DNA of 64,000 nucleotides from PALSA-1316 sp964499365 (GTDB lineage: Bacteria > Nitrospirota > Thermodesulfovibrionia > Thermodesulfovibrionales > UBA6898), in NCBI GenBank assembly GCA_964499365.1, contig CAZCKU010000005.1:124001-188000 (forward strand), given 5' to 3'. A program made the translations under genes and the position numbers. Positions 54,624-63,046 of the stretch are shown piece by piece. The notes below the pieces were generated by a model. That model was given only the letters and a program-made list of their open reading frames with translations. It did not search any database and was not told where the DNA came from. How positions within the stretch are numbered: position 1 is the stretch's first letter; each line of letters starts with the position of its first letter.

Positions 54624-55130
54624 TTACATATCCCTTTCAAGGAAACGCAGCCTGTATATTCCGGCCACGATAAAAAAGCCGCCTGCAATTATGCCATAGT
54701 GCAGATATTCCCTTATTGATACTGGAAAGACAGAAGCCAGACCACCTATACCGCAAAGCGCTGCAAAGAGAATAATCAACCTTTTCGTTAGCCTGTTGTA
54801 TTCCGATCTGTTCTGACTCTGCCGCAGTAAGTCAGCAACTGGTGTACCACAGGCAGGGCATGAAACAGCATCATAGGCAACCGGATTGTTACATTTAGGG
54901 CACGCTATAATAGAAGGCCCCTGAATAATAGGACGGTGATTAACATTGAGATCGCGTCCGACATTTACGTTAAGATCATGTCCAGCCTGGCCCCGAAAGT
55001 CTCCATCGCCGGTCATGGACTGTCTCTGCTGCGAGGGTGCCTTTGTCCCCTCCTGGCGTTTCTCAGGTATTAAGCCTTTTTCTTGAATTTTTGATATCAG
55101 ATCCGTGATCTTCTTTTCAGCGTCAGGCAC
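54624..55130 (-). CDS. Zinc-ribbon membrane protein, prophage cargo
   Basis: 168 residues, GTG start at 55130 with AGGGGGG upstream. An N-terminal charged helix is followed by a repeat-rich stretch (GHDLNVNVGRDLNVN), a zinc ribbon (CPKCNNPVAY then CPACGTPV), and two membrane helices (about 118-137 and 146-162). The location beside the repressor, in the part expressed in lysogens, suggests a role in immunity or superinfection exclusion; this is inference. Confidence 0.6.
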   Translation of the reverse strand: MPDAEKKITDLISKIQEKGLIPEKRQEGTKAPSQQRQSMTGDGDFRGQAGHDLNVNVGRDLNVNHRPIIQGPSIIACPKCNNPVAYDAVSCPACGTPVADLLRQSQNRSEYNRLTKRLIILFAALCGIGGLASVFPVSIREYLHYGIIAGGFFIVAGIYRLRFLERDM

Positions 55131-55139
55131 CGTTCCCCC

Positions 55140-55856
55140 CTATGAAGCGAGCTTTACCAGCTTGATGATCTTCCCTTTAAGGAGCGATTGTTTTGAGGGC
55201 TCCTCTTTCAATTCATCATACAGAAGAGCTATGAGATCAGCCTTTTTTCTGGGAGAGAGATGAAGGTCTTCTTTCTGGAAAACTTTTTCAATAGTCTCTA
55301 CAATCTCTTTAAGAAAATGGAGATCTACAGTGGGTGATTTTACCCTCTTCCCTCTTAGCATTTCTCCTTCGCCAGTATATATCCAGTCTGTACTGATTCC
55401 TCTCCGAATACAGAAGCGAATAATTGTATCATGAGGAAGGTCAAACTCTGGATTATTGATCGAAGCGGAAAGATGTCCAGGCATGACCCCTAATTCCTTT
55501 TCAACCTTGTCAACATATCTCGAAAAAACAACTGTGGAAGGCATTCCATCCGTTGATTCCGTCTTATACTCCTTTTCATAGAGTGCCTTAATAATTCTAG
55601 CGATTACATTGAGTGCAGGAGCAATAGGTGTGTTAATCATCTCTCCCACTCCAGCAAAAAACCAATTAATATTAATATCCGTTTCCCTTATAAGCGCGGC
55701 CATGGTATCTGCCGAGGGGCTACTCTTTTCATTTTCGATGTCGGAAAGAGCCGCATGGGATATTCCGAGTTTCTTCCCCAACTCTACAAGGGTTAACCCT
55801 TTTTTCTTTCGGTACTCCCTTAATCTTCGACCTCTTAGAATCTTATCTGTCGGCAT
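55140..55856 (-). CDS. CI-like phage repressor with two HTH regions
   Basis: 238 residues from the ATG at 55856 (AAGGA upstream). N-terminal XRE HTH (LGKKLGISHAALSDIENEKS, about 24-43). A second region, LGVMPGHLSASINNPEFDLP then WIYTGEGEML, resembles the phage CI repressor HTH family (PF07022). No LexA-type peptidase domain is visible, so induction may not depend on RecA cleavage. Divergent from the Ner-like gene. Confidence 0.85.
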   Translation of the reverse strand: MPTDKILRGRRLREYRKKKGLTLVELGKKLGISHAALSDIENEKSSPSADTMAALIRETDININWFFAGVGEMINTPIAPALNVIARIIKALYEKEYKTESTDGMPSTVVFSRYVDKVEKELGVMPGHLSASINNPEFDLPHDTIIRFCIRRGISTDWIYTGEGEMLRGKRVKSPTVDLHFLKEIVETIEKVFQKEDLHLSPRKKADLIALLYDELKEEPSKQSLLKGKIIKLVKLAS

Positions 55857-55870
55857 ACTTACAAAATTCC

Positions 55871-55900
55871 TTGACAAATGTAGGCGTGGTTACATATAGT
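55871..55900 (+). promoter_or_regulatory. Early promoter with embedded operator between repressor and Ner-like gene
   Basis: TTGACA (55871-55876), 18-base spacer, TATAGT (55895-55900). Inside, ATGTA (55878-55882) and TACAT (55891-55895) form an inverted repeat with an 8-base centre, placed to block RNA polymerase when bound. Confidence 0.7.
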
Positions 55901-55918
55901 TTACTGAAGGAGGACGAC

Positions 55919-56125
55919 ATGGAGACAACCTTAAGCAAAAAAATAAGAGTGAGAATGATTATGAAAGATGTCAACGGAGCCCAAATCGCTCGCACCATAG
56001 GTGTCCATAGATCCCTCATCAATAAAACAATCAACGGGGAAAGAAAGTCCTTCAGAATCCGTAAGGGAATTGCCGACGCGCTCCAACTCAAAGTCAGCGA
56101 TCTCTGGCCCGAGAAATCAAAATGA
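55919..56125 (+). CDS. Ner/XRE-like small DNA-binding protein
   Basis: 68 residues from the ATG at 55919 (GGAGG upstream). A single HTH: VNGAQIARTIGVHRSLINKT, then ALQLKVSDLWPE at the end. Position and size match Mu Ner, which represses early and repressor promoters during lytic growth. It overlaps the next small frame (ATGA). Confidence 0.75.
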   Translation: METTLSKKIRVRMIMKDVNGAQIARTIGVHRSLINKTINGERKSFRIRKGIADALQLKVSDLWPEKSK

Positions 56126-56226
56126 AATTCGCTCTCAAGTTTAATCATGCTGAAAGTATAAAGGGTTCCGCTAATCCCGTCAACGTCAATCATAGTCACC
56201 TTTTCCGTCTGGAGAAGATCTGTTGA
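56122..56226 (+). CDS. 34-residue protein in an overlapping early-gene chain
   Basis: Starts with ATGA overlapping the Ner-like stop and ends in TTGA overlapping the start of the next gene. Sequence begins MKFALKFNHAESIKG. No family recognised. The overlaps on both sides are the main support. Confidence 0.45.
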   Translation: MKFALKFNHAESIKGSANPVNVNHSHLFRLEKIC

Positions 56227-56429
56227 AACCATCACTCATGTCTGTAGGGAAAGAATATCTCTGGCGAGGCCGCATACTGGAGTTTGTGGAGCGTATTCCA
56301 CGTAGCGGAGCGCGGCCAGCCAAGAACATATTTCGGTCAAACGACTTCGTCGGATTATACGGACCTGAAGATCAAGGGCTTGTTGAGTTCTCAGATAGAC
56401 AGATCCAAGAGGTTGAGCTTGCTGCATGA
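56223..56429 (+). CDS. Small early phage protein of unknown function
   Basis: 68 residues, TTG start at 56223 (GGAG upstream), or 63 residues from the ATG at 56238. Basic in the middle (ERIPRSGARPAKNIF) and acidic at the end. The stop overlaps the CII-like start (ATGA). Confidence 0.5.
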   Translation: MKPSLMSVGKEYLWRGRILEFVERIPRSGARPAKNIFRSNDFVGLYGPEDQGLVEFSDRQIQEVELAA

Positions 56430-57034
56430 GTAAATTCAGCGAATATAGGAAACCCCACGAAGTTCTGGATGCCGTCATAGATGGATGGTGTGACCGGGAA
56501 TGCTTATCCCGCCAAGAGAAGGGTTTCCCTTTTGTTTCGAAGCTCGACCTGAAGAATGAACTCGGAAAGGCTGTCGGCCTGGGTAATGGTGACTGTGATA
56601 ATTCGGCCGGCAAGGGAATATATCGTTACTGCTCAGGGGAGACGCCGATATCCGTCGAAAAGGCACTTCTGATCTGCCGCTACATCGATAATTACGATTT
56701 CATTTCATGGATCGGCTTTCAATCGGGCATGATGATGACGCCTCGCGCGGCTGTTGAGTCAGTCGGAGAGCTTGGGGAAGAGGAACTGTTCGGTGAAATA
56801 GTCGATTGCCTCATAAATGCCGGGGACCTCACTAAAATACTCTCCAGGGCCTACAATGCTGCTGCAAGCTTCAATTCCCTTAGAGAAATCGAAGAGGCTT
56901 TTAGAAAGAGCATTCTGCAAATGGAAAGAACTCGGCTGCTGCTCACAGAGCTGATTGAGCGGTCCCTAAAGCCAGGGACACAGGGTAAGTTTTGGGCCGG
57001 TCCTGAGCCTATCAAGGGGAAAAAGAGCAAATGA
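56426..57034 (+). CDS. Phage regulatory protein, possibly CII-like
   Basis: 202 residues. VEKALLICRYIDNYDFISWI and the surrounding helices resemble the phage CII-type regulatory family (PF06892), in which a HTH is followed by a tetramerisation helix. The C-terminal 70 residues are helical. The assignment is tentative. Coupled to the transposase gene by ATGA. Confidence 0.5.
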   Translation: MSKFSEYRKPHEVLDAVIDGWCDRECLSRQEKGFPFVSKLDLKNELGKAVGLGNGDCDNSAGKGIYRYCSGETPISVEKALLICRYIDNYDFISWIGFQSGMMMTPRAAVESVGELGEEELFGEIVDCLINAGDLTKILSRAYNAAASFNSLREIEEAFRKSILQMERTRLLLTELIERSLKPGTQGKFWAGPEPIKGKKSK

Positions 57035-59193
57035 CCACATTCCCTGAGCCGATATTGAAACAGATAGCCGATAGAAAAGGTTGGTGTACACTTGCCGAAC
57101 TTGCCGAGTTGCGAGGCCTTACCGCCAGCGCTGTTTTAAAAGGCATTGCGCGAAGAAAATACACCAATACGCGCCACGTTGATGGAATCGGCGGTCGCGG
57201 CGGCAAGGTCTGGCAGATACATATCTCGGACCAGGCTATTCCGGGCAACATAAGATTAGCATTTAGTGAATATATGTTGAGTCTGGCACTCCCAGATTCC
57301 ACGCAACGCCGGGCGGACGGCGTTAAGGCTCCACTGCAACCTCTGGAGCCATCCACCATACATCTCTCAGGCCAGGGAGAGGAGACTTCTAATTTTCTCC
57401 CTGGCCACTCCATCCGGCAGCTCTCTGATGAAGAGATAGAGATCACCGTCTATGCTGCAGCCCCGGAATACGCAAGGCGAAAAGCTGATAAGTATCTCCA
57501 CATCATCAACTCCTGTGCTGGTATGAAAGGGACGGAACTTCGTCAGTTTGTGGCAGAGTGGAACTCGAAGCACCCTGAGAGTAAAACCTCTTATGACGCC
57601 ATTCTCGATGCTCGCAAGAAATACTTAGAGGAAGGTGTCTCCGGGCTGCTGGCGAAATACGGAAAAACAGCGGGTATCACGTCTGTAGATGACGATCACT
57701 TCGAGTATTTCAAATCAAAGTTCATGAAAGAAGGCGGGCCGTCCCTTAAAACATGCTGGATCGGGACCCTCGGATATGCCAGGACTCTCAATCCTGAGCT
57801 GGACCTGGCAGAGTTTCCCTCATCAGGAACCTTCTTGAGACGCCTTGAAAAAGAGGTCTCGAAGGATTCGATCTATCTCGCAAGAAATGGCAGGGCGCTT
57901 TGGAACCGTAAGTACGGCAACTATGTAGATCGGGATTACTCAACTCTAAAGCCCGGTGAGTGCATAGTCGGAGATCATCATCAGGTAGACGTTTGTGTCC
58001 TCCTGCCGAATGGGAAAATATGCTTCCCATGGCTCACGGCCTGGCGTGACTTCAAGTCAAGCAAATGGGTCGGCTGGATGCACCATCCAGAGGCCCCGAA
58101 TAGTGACCATGTATTTATGTCTTTCTATTATGCTGCCGATGAACACGGGGTTCCCACGGATGTCTATATTGATAACGGCAAGGATTATCGCTGTCGGGAT
58201 TTCGCAGGCGGCAGAAAATATTACAAGGTCACAGTCGATGAGGGGAAATCAGCGTCAATGCTCGCACTGCTGGGCACAACACCTCATTTTGCACTGCCCT
58301 ATAACGCTCAGAGCAAGACGATCGAGCGTGACTTTCTTAAATACAAAGAGTGGTTTTCAAAAAACATGCCTGGCTACCGGGGCGGCCACGTTAAGGAACG
58401 TCCTGAGAAACTTAAATCAGAGATCAAGGCCGGCCTAATACTTCACTGGGACGAATATGTACAGCTCATGGACAATTTCATTGTGAACGTCCTGAATAAA
58501 ATGCCCTCTGACGGCAAGGTGCTTCAGGGTATGAGCCCTGACGAAATGTGGGCAGCAGAGCGGATAGAGAAAAGAGTGGTATCACGTGATGCCCTGAAGC
58601 TTTTCTGTATGAGGACCTCCAATACCTTCACCATCGGCAAGAATGGCATAAAAGACAGCGCTATCGGCTGCAGTTACTGGGGCGAATGGATGTCGGCAAT
58701 GAAGGGTACAAAGGTCTACATTCGGCGAGATATCAAGGTTTATGATGCGGCATGGGTCTTCCGGGTTGACGATGATGAATATCTCGGCAAGGCATTCCTC
58801 GCTGAAACGGCTTCAGCTCTTGCCAGGACAAACATTGAGAAGGCGCAACTTCGCGAAGTCATAGCCCAGAAGCGGCAGGTCGAGAAGATAGCAAAGTCCT
58901 TTGCAGAAACAAAGGATGGCCCCACGGCGTCGGAAGTCATTACCCATATGGCAGCCGGTGTCGAAGCCCTGAACGTCAAGCGGGGGTATGTTCCAAAAGA
59001 TGAGGAGGTGAGGGTGGAAAAAATTGCCAATACGGCAATGGATCAGGTCGTTCTGAAGGACCGGGAAATGGAGAGCATCGGGACACTGTCCTTATCGCAT
59101 ATTCAGCCCCCGGAGCGGACACAAAAGAAGATTGCCCTCTTCGAGTGCGAGAAGAACTTTGAAGATCAGTACGGAGAAGCCCAAGGGCAGTAA
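57031..59193 (+). CDS. MuA-like DDE transposase
   Basis: 720 residues (Mu A has 663). N-terminal HTH (GWCTLAELAELRGLTASAVL) as in the Mu DNA-binding family, a second DNA-binding region (about 140-270), then the rve/DDE core with Asp315 (IVGDHHQVDV), Asp381 (VYIDNGKDYR) and Glu432 (KTIERDFLKYK), and a C-terminal Mu transposase beta-barrel plus tail (about 500-720). It cuts and joins the phage ends during replicative transposition. Followed by the MuB-like gene after 23 bases. Confidence 0.93.
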   Translation: MTTFPEPILKQIADRKGWCTLAELAELRGLTASAVLKGIARRKYTNTRHVDGIGGRGGKVWQIHISDQAIPGNIRLAFSEYMLSLALPDSTQRRADGVKAPLQPLEPSTIHLSGQGEETSNFLPGHSIRQLSDEEIEITVYAAAPEYARRKADKYLHIINSCAGMKGTELRQFVAEWNSKHPESKTSYDAILDARKKYLEEGVSGLLAKYGKTAGITSVDDDHFEYFKSKFMKEGGPSLKTCWIGTLGYARTLNPELDLAEFPSSGTFLRRLEKEVSKDSIYLARNGRALWNRKYGNYVDRDYSTLKPGECIVGDHHQVDVCVLLPNGKICFPWLTAWRDFKSSKWVGWMHHPEAPNSDHVFMSFYYAADEHGVPTDVYIDNGKDYRCRDFAGGRKYYKVTVDEGKSASMLALLGTTPHFALPYNAQSKTIERDFLKYKEWFSKNMPGYRGGHVKERPEKLKSEIKAGLILHWDEYVQLMDNFIVNVLNKMPSDGKVLQGMSPDEMWAAERIEKRVVSRDALKLFCMRTSNTFTIGKNGIKDSAIGCSYWGEWMSAMKGTKVYIRRDIKVYDAAWVFRVDDDEYLGKAFLAETASALARTNIEKAQLREVIAQKRQVEKIAKSFAETKDGPTASEVITHMAAGVEALNVKRGYVPKDEEVRVEKIANTAMDQVVLKDREMESIGTLSLSHIQPPERTQKKIALFECEKNFEDQYGEAQGQ

Positions 59194-59216
59194 CTTGAAA
59201 GAGAAAGGAGACCCTT

Positions 59217-60104
59217 ATGTCAGAGCTGCAAATTGAACTGAAGAATCTAATGGAAGAAAAAGGGCTCAGTCTGAGTAGCGTCAGCCGAGCCCTGGGAATC
59301 TCATTGACCGCGATGAGTCAATGGTTCAGCAATTCATACAGTGGTAATGTAACAAAAATCGATGACGGTGTAAAGAGTTTTCTGGCGCGGCAGAAGGAAC
59401 GAGTGAAAAGGTCTAAAAAGCAGATCTCATTTGTGATGACATCTGTTGCACAGAAAGTCTTCGAGGTTGCAAGAATCTGTCACCTTGATGAGGAGATCGG
59501 CGTCTGCTATGGGAATGCTGGTCTCGGGAAGACAGAGGCAATCAAGACATACTCAAAGCAAAATCCAGACGTGCTGCTCTTCGAGGCTGATCTCGGATGC
59601 ACTGCTAAGGTTGTCTTTGCCGAGCTCCACAAGAAACTTGGCATGGAGGGGAGAGGCTCTATACACGACATGTTTGATGAGGTTGTCTCAAAGCTGAAAG
59701 GTTCGGGTAGGCTCATCATCGTAGATGAGGCCGAGAACCTTCCTTATCGGGCACTGGAACTCCTCAGGCGTGTTCACGATAAAGCAGGCATCGGCATATT
59801 ACTTGTGGGTATGCCCAGGCTTATATCGAACCTCAGAGGCAAGAAAGGCGAATATGCACAGCTCTATAGTCGTGTCGGCATCGCCGGAAAGCTTGAAGGC
59901 CTGAAGCCACAGGATACGGAAAAGATTGTTCACTCGGTGATCCCGTCGAGTAACGGGCTGTGGAAGGCATTTCACGAGGCATCAAACGGCAATACAAGAG
60001 TCCTGGGCAAACTCTTGCTGAGATCTCAGAGGGTGGCAGAGTTGAATAACGTGACCATATCGCCTGATGTCATCACGGAAACTGCAAGGATGCTCATAAT
60101 CTGA
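59217..60104 (+). CDS. MuB-like AAA+ ATPase, transposition target selector
   Basis: 295 residues (Mu B has 312) with AAAGGAG upstream. N-terminal HTH (LSLSSVSRALGISLTAMSQW). Walker A GNAGLGKTEAIK, Walker B RLIIVDEAENL. MuB binds target DNA as ATP filaments and activates MuA. Confidence 0.92.
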   Translation: MSELQIELKNLMEEKGLSLSSVSRALGISLTAMSQWFSNSYSGNVTKIDDGVKSFLARQKERVKRSKKQISFVMTSVAQKVFEVARICHLDEEIGVCYGNAGLGKTEAIKTYSKQNPDVLLFEADLGCTAKVVFAELHKKLGMEGRGSIHDMFDEVVSKLKGSGRLIIVDEAENLPYRALELLRRVHDKAGIGILLVGMPRLISNLRGKKGEYAQLYSRVGIAGKLEGLKPQDTEKIVHSVIPSSNGLWKAFHEASNGNTRVLGKLLLRSQRVAELNNVTISPDVITETARMLII

Positions 60105-60114
60105 GGCATAGGGC

Positions 60115-60417
60115 GTGGGGAACATTCGCGTTCATAAGAGATACAGGAGGGTCTATAAAAGGGCACTCAGGATGAAGGCGATGTTTACGCATGCCGAGAT
60201 AGCAAGAAAACTCGGTATCCCCTGGGACACTGTGAATAGGTGGCTGAGTAGGCCCAGAGGTTCAGACAGGGTAAAGGTCCGGGATAAGTATCTCTCGCGG
60301 TACCATGAAGCCTTGAGACTCTACCGGGAGGAGCATCTCTCATGGTTCGCCATAGCCCGCACTCTGAGGCTTTATCCCTGGACAGTTCGTTATTGGTTAA
60401 GAAAGGAGGCCCAATGA
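60115..60417 (+). CDS. Small double-HTH phage protein
   Basis: 100 residues, GTG start. Two HTH-like segments: FTHAEIARKLGIPWDTVNRW (about 22-41) and LSWFAIARTLRLYPWTVRYW (about 77-96), highly basic. A DNA-binding role is likely; function unknown. Coupled to gemA by ATGA. Confidence 0.6.
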   Translation: MGNIRVHKRYRRVYKRALRMKAMFTHAEIARKLGIPWDTVNRWLSRPRGSDRVKVRDKYLSRYHEALRLYREEHLSWFAIARTLRLYPWTVRYWLRKEAQ

Positions 60418-60884
60418 TCGACAGAGCAAAGAAACGTATAGACGGGAAGCAGATAGCAAGGATTCATGTGCTGGTAAGCGCATTGGGAATGCCCGATGAA
60501 GGCTATCGTCAGACCCTGATGCACAATTTCGGAGTTGCAACGTCGAAGGCACTTACTTCCATCGATGCTGCGGAGTTGATAGAGGCCCTTGAAGAGAGGG
60601 CGATCGAGAATGGAGTTTGGAAAAGATACGAAGGCCGGTCGAAATATGAAAAACTTGGGCACCGGCCCGGCATGGCAACCCCGCCTCAGCTTAGGAAAAT
60701 AGAGGCTCTATGGAAAGGCGCATCAAGGATAAGGGATATCAAGGCCAGGGAAAAGGGCCTGAGAGCGTTTCTCCTTGGGCACTTTAAAGTGTCTGATCTG
60801 AGGTTCCTCCCGATGAGCAAAGTGAGCAAGGTCATCTGCGCACTGGAACACATGCAAAAGGATAGGCGCAATGAGCCCTTCTAA
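60414..60884 (+). CDS. gemA: GemA-like protein (Mu gp16 family)
   Basis: 156 residues from the ATG at 60414 (AAGGAGG upstream); the longer frame would overlap the previous gene. HVLVSALGMPDEGYRQTL and RKIEALWKGASR match the Mu gp16/GemA family (PF06252). GemA modulates host gene expression and DNA topology in Mu. The position after B fits. Confidence 0.85.
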   Translation: MIDRAKKRIDGKQIARIHVLVSALGMPDEGYRQTLMHNFGVATSKALTSIDAAELIEALEERAIENGVWKRYEGRSKYEKLGHRPGMATPPQLRKIEALWKGASRIRDIKAREKGLRAFLLGHFKVSDLRFLPMSKVSKVICALEHMQKDRRNEPF

Positions 60885-60981
60885 AGCCCTCAGAATCGAT
60901 TTTCAAGGGGTAGGAGCTGTATTGCCCTGGATTAGGACAGGAAAGTCGAAATTAAAAGCGATTAACACGGTCAGGCGATGA
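60871..60981 (+). CDS. 36-residue protein linking gemA and com
   Basis: ATG lies inside the gemA end (14-base overlap) and its stop overlaps the com start (ATGA). Begins MSPSKALRIDFQGVGAVLPW and is very basic at the end. The overlaps support translation; function unknown. Confidence 0.5.
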   Translation: MSPSKALRIDFQGVGAVLPWIRTGKSKLKAINTVRR

Positions 60982-61160
60982 ATAGTATGAAGGCTATGAC
61001 TACAGAAAGAGATAATTATGGAAGGAAGGAGGCCCTATTGCAGAAAATGCAGGTCAGGTGTGGACAATGCGGAAAGCTTCTCGGCGTCTTCGAGGTGGCA
61101 AAAGGTGAAATCAAATGCCCCCGCTGCCATAACGCACAGGAGATAGACATCCCGAGTTAA
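60978..61160 (+). CDS. com: Com-like zinc-finger protein
   Basis: 60 residues. Four cysteines in RCGQCGKLLG and IKCPRCHNAQ match the Mu Com translational activator family (PF10122). In Mu, com precedes mom at the right end; here it lies in the early left region with no mom-like gene visible. RNA binding is inferred from the family. Confidence 0.7.
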   Translation: MNSMKAMTTERDNYGRKEALLQKMQVRCGQCGKLLGVFEVAKGEIKCPRCHNAQEIDIPS

Positions 61161-61196
61161 AACGTCAAGAGAGAAATAGGTTGTCAGAGGCACACG

Positions 61197-61235
61197 ATGC
61201 CCGGATGGTCCGCAAGGATCTCCGGGCATTTTTTT
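61197..61235 (+). terminator. Rho-independent terminator after com
   Basis: 9-bp stem ATGCCCGGA / TCCGGGCAT with seven T residues after it. Its arm ATGCCCGG is shared with the hairpin at 62371-62417. Confidence 0.85.
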
Positions 61236-61265
61236 GGAACGAATTCAAATCAAAGGAGAACAATA

Positions 61266-62330
61266 ATGGCAAAAAAGAAAGTAGTAGAGGACAGTCAGAC
61301 AAACCAGCCGGAACGTCCCTTATATGTTGAAGCGGTTGACAGAAAACGAGGCATCCAGGAGAGGATAAAAGGCCTCAAGGCAGAAATAGAAGGCACCTCA
61401 GTAGACAGAAACACCAAAAGACAAATAGCTGAGGCCGCCAATCTTGAAGTGTCTCGTTTTAAAAACAGCATCGGGAATGGCAAGGATGAGATGGACGATT
61501 ATGAGGCCCATCACCTTGCTGAACTCCTTGAAGCAGCTGAGATAGCAAATAACGAAGAGCGCAAAACTGATCAGATTTATACCGAGTTATCGGATGAGAT
61601 CAATGCACTCGGAAGAGAGCTGCAGGAATTCGATTACTGTCTGGAACTGGATGATGTCCTGAATTACCAATCCGACCTTGCTGCGGCAAAGAACAATGTG
61701 TCCAACATCCAGGCGCTTATTGCACAGCAGCAGCAAATCATCGACGAGGCAGTTGCTGGTATTCCTTCATTGCCTGATTACTGTCAGATACGTGAAGACC
61801 TTTTGGCGGATATCGCGATCGGTAAGGCTACGGATAAAGATCTGGCAACCCTCGGAGAGAAGATGGATGCCGATAAGAAAGATGTGACCGAAGCTGAGGA
61901 AAGGCTTGATCCCGTAATCGAACATGCACAGCTGACCATTGCGGGACTGCAGAGGAAGTTGGAAGACGCTGAGAAAGAAGTGACAACCCTGGAAGAGAAT
62001 GAAGGGGAAATTGTCTTCCAGTTTTTAATGGCACAGGCCGAGCGGGAAGGGGAAGAGTATGCTGCGTTAGCGAATCAGCTGATCGGCAAATTCAAGAGGC
62101 TCAGAGCGATCGACAGTATCTTGGGTCATCCTCCCAGACTCAGCTTTGCCTATGTCGGGGAGTTCTTTATTCCGTCTTTCAATCTGAAGGCTTTTAAAGG
62201 GTGTGAGAACCCGTCCCACCCTGGACAGTTTGGAGATGCCAGGCTTTCACTTAATGCCAGAGAATCACAGGCCGCAAGGGAAGTGCTGAAACAACAATAT
62301 GTGGACATGGGCATAGAGTTGTTCAAATAA
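61266..62330 (+). CDS. Coiled-coil phage protein of unknown function
   Basis: 354 residues from the ATG at 61266 (AAAGGAG upstream). Long coiled coil (about 20-290, with heptads such as GLQRKLEDAEKEVTTLEEN) and a compact C-terminal region (HPPRLSFAYVGEFF). No enzymatic motif. Not recognisable as Gam, which normally sits near here. Confidence 0.65.
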   Translation: MAKKKVVEDSQTNQPERPLYVEAVDRKRGIQERIKGLKAEIEGTSVDRNTKRQIAEAANLEVSRFKNSIGNGKDEMDDYEAHHLAELLEAAEIANNEERKTDQIYTELSDEINALGRELQEFDYCLELDDVLNYQSDLAAAKNNVSNIQALIAQQQQIIDEAVAGIPSLPDYCQIREDLLADIAIGKATDKDLATLGEKMDADKKDVTEAEERLDPVIEHAQLTIAGLQRKLEDAEKEVTTLEENEGEIVFQFLMAQAEREGEEYAALANQLIGKFKRLRAIDSILGHPPRLSFAYVGEFFIPSFNLKAFKGCENPSHPGQFGDARLSLNARESQAAREVLKQQYVDMGIELFK

Positions 62331-62370
62331 CCCTCTGAGCACCTAATTTTTATAAACGTTGAGGCACTTA

Positions 62371-62417
62371 AGATGCCCGGTCAATCCGTCAATCCGCAAG
62401 GGATTGCCGGGCATCTT
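62371..62417 (+). repeat. Long hairpin before the 62436 gene
   Basis: AAGATGCCCGG and CCGGGCATCTT pair, extended by CAATCC / GGATTG after a one-base bulge (17 bp total, loop about 12). No T-run; the next ribosome site follows within 10 bases, so translational control is possible. Confidence 0.6.
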
Positions 62418-62435
62418 AATGAGAGGAGAAATGCC

Positions 62436-62930
62436 ATGAAGGAAATGGAGAAAAAGAAGGAAGGCGAATATGACCCCGAATGTATCGCCGATCTCCGGGA
62501 TGAGATCCTTGGTTATGATTTTGCATTGCGGGCCGTCGCAGCCTTGCTGAAGGAATCGTCGCTTGGCTGTTTTTCAGATGAATTATATGGGGAAAAAATG
62601 AAACATGAGGCCGCAGACCTTAGGTGGGGCCTTTCTCAGGTCATCGAGCTTTGTCTTGATCGTCAGGAGAAGACCCTTTCCGACTATGCTGACCAGTATC
62701 ACAACAGTGATCAGTATATCGTGAAGAGAGCGTCCGACGTTATCAACATGATCGAGCATGGAGCCTTTAATTCCATCCATGCCTCTGTCGAAAGGATGCG
62801 TGAGAATATAGCCAGTCTCGATATAGTCATCAACCGGGATGGGGAACTGAAGAGCAAGGCGCTTCACCTGAGAGATATTTGTCAAAGCTATGTTGCACAG
62901 CACAAGGTGAAAAAAGGGAACGGTGCCTAA
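62436..62930 (+). CDS. Helical phage protein of unknown function
   Basis: 164 residues from the ATG at 62436 (AGGAG upstream, seven bases away). All-helical, charged (MKEMEKKKEGEYDPE at the start). No recognised family. Confidence 0.55.
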   Translation: MKEMEKKKEGEYDPECIADLRDEILGYDFALRAVAALLKESSLGCFSDELYGEKMKHEAADLRWGLSQVIELCLDRQEKTLSDYADQYHNSDQYIVKRASDVINMIEHGAFNSIHASVERMRENIASLDIVINRDGELKSKALHLRDICQSYVAQHKVKKGNGA

Positions 62931-62958
62931 ATTCTCTTGTCACCGATTGAGCACAATA

Positions 62959-62991
62959 TTAAGCCGCGCCCTGAGCTTGGGCGCGGCTTAA
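62959..62991. terminator. Perfect 13-bp hairpin between phage genes
   Basis: TTAAGCCGCGCCC / GGGCGCGGCTTAA with a 7-base loop. It lacks a clear T-run on the plus strand, so it may reduce rather than end transcription ahead of mor. Confidence 0.55.
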
Positions 62992-63046
62992 TGAGTCAGA
63001 AAATCTTCCCTGCAGACAAAACATTTTACCATGAAAGGGAGGACGA

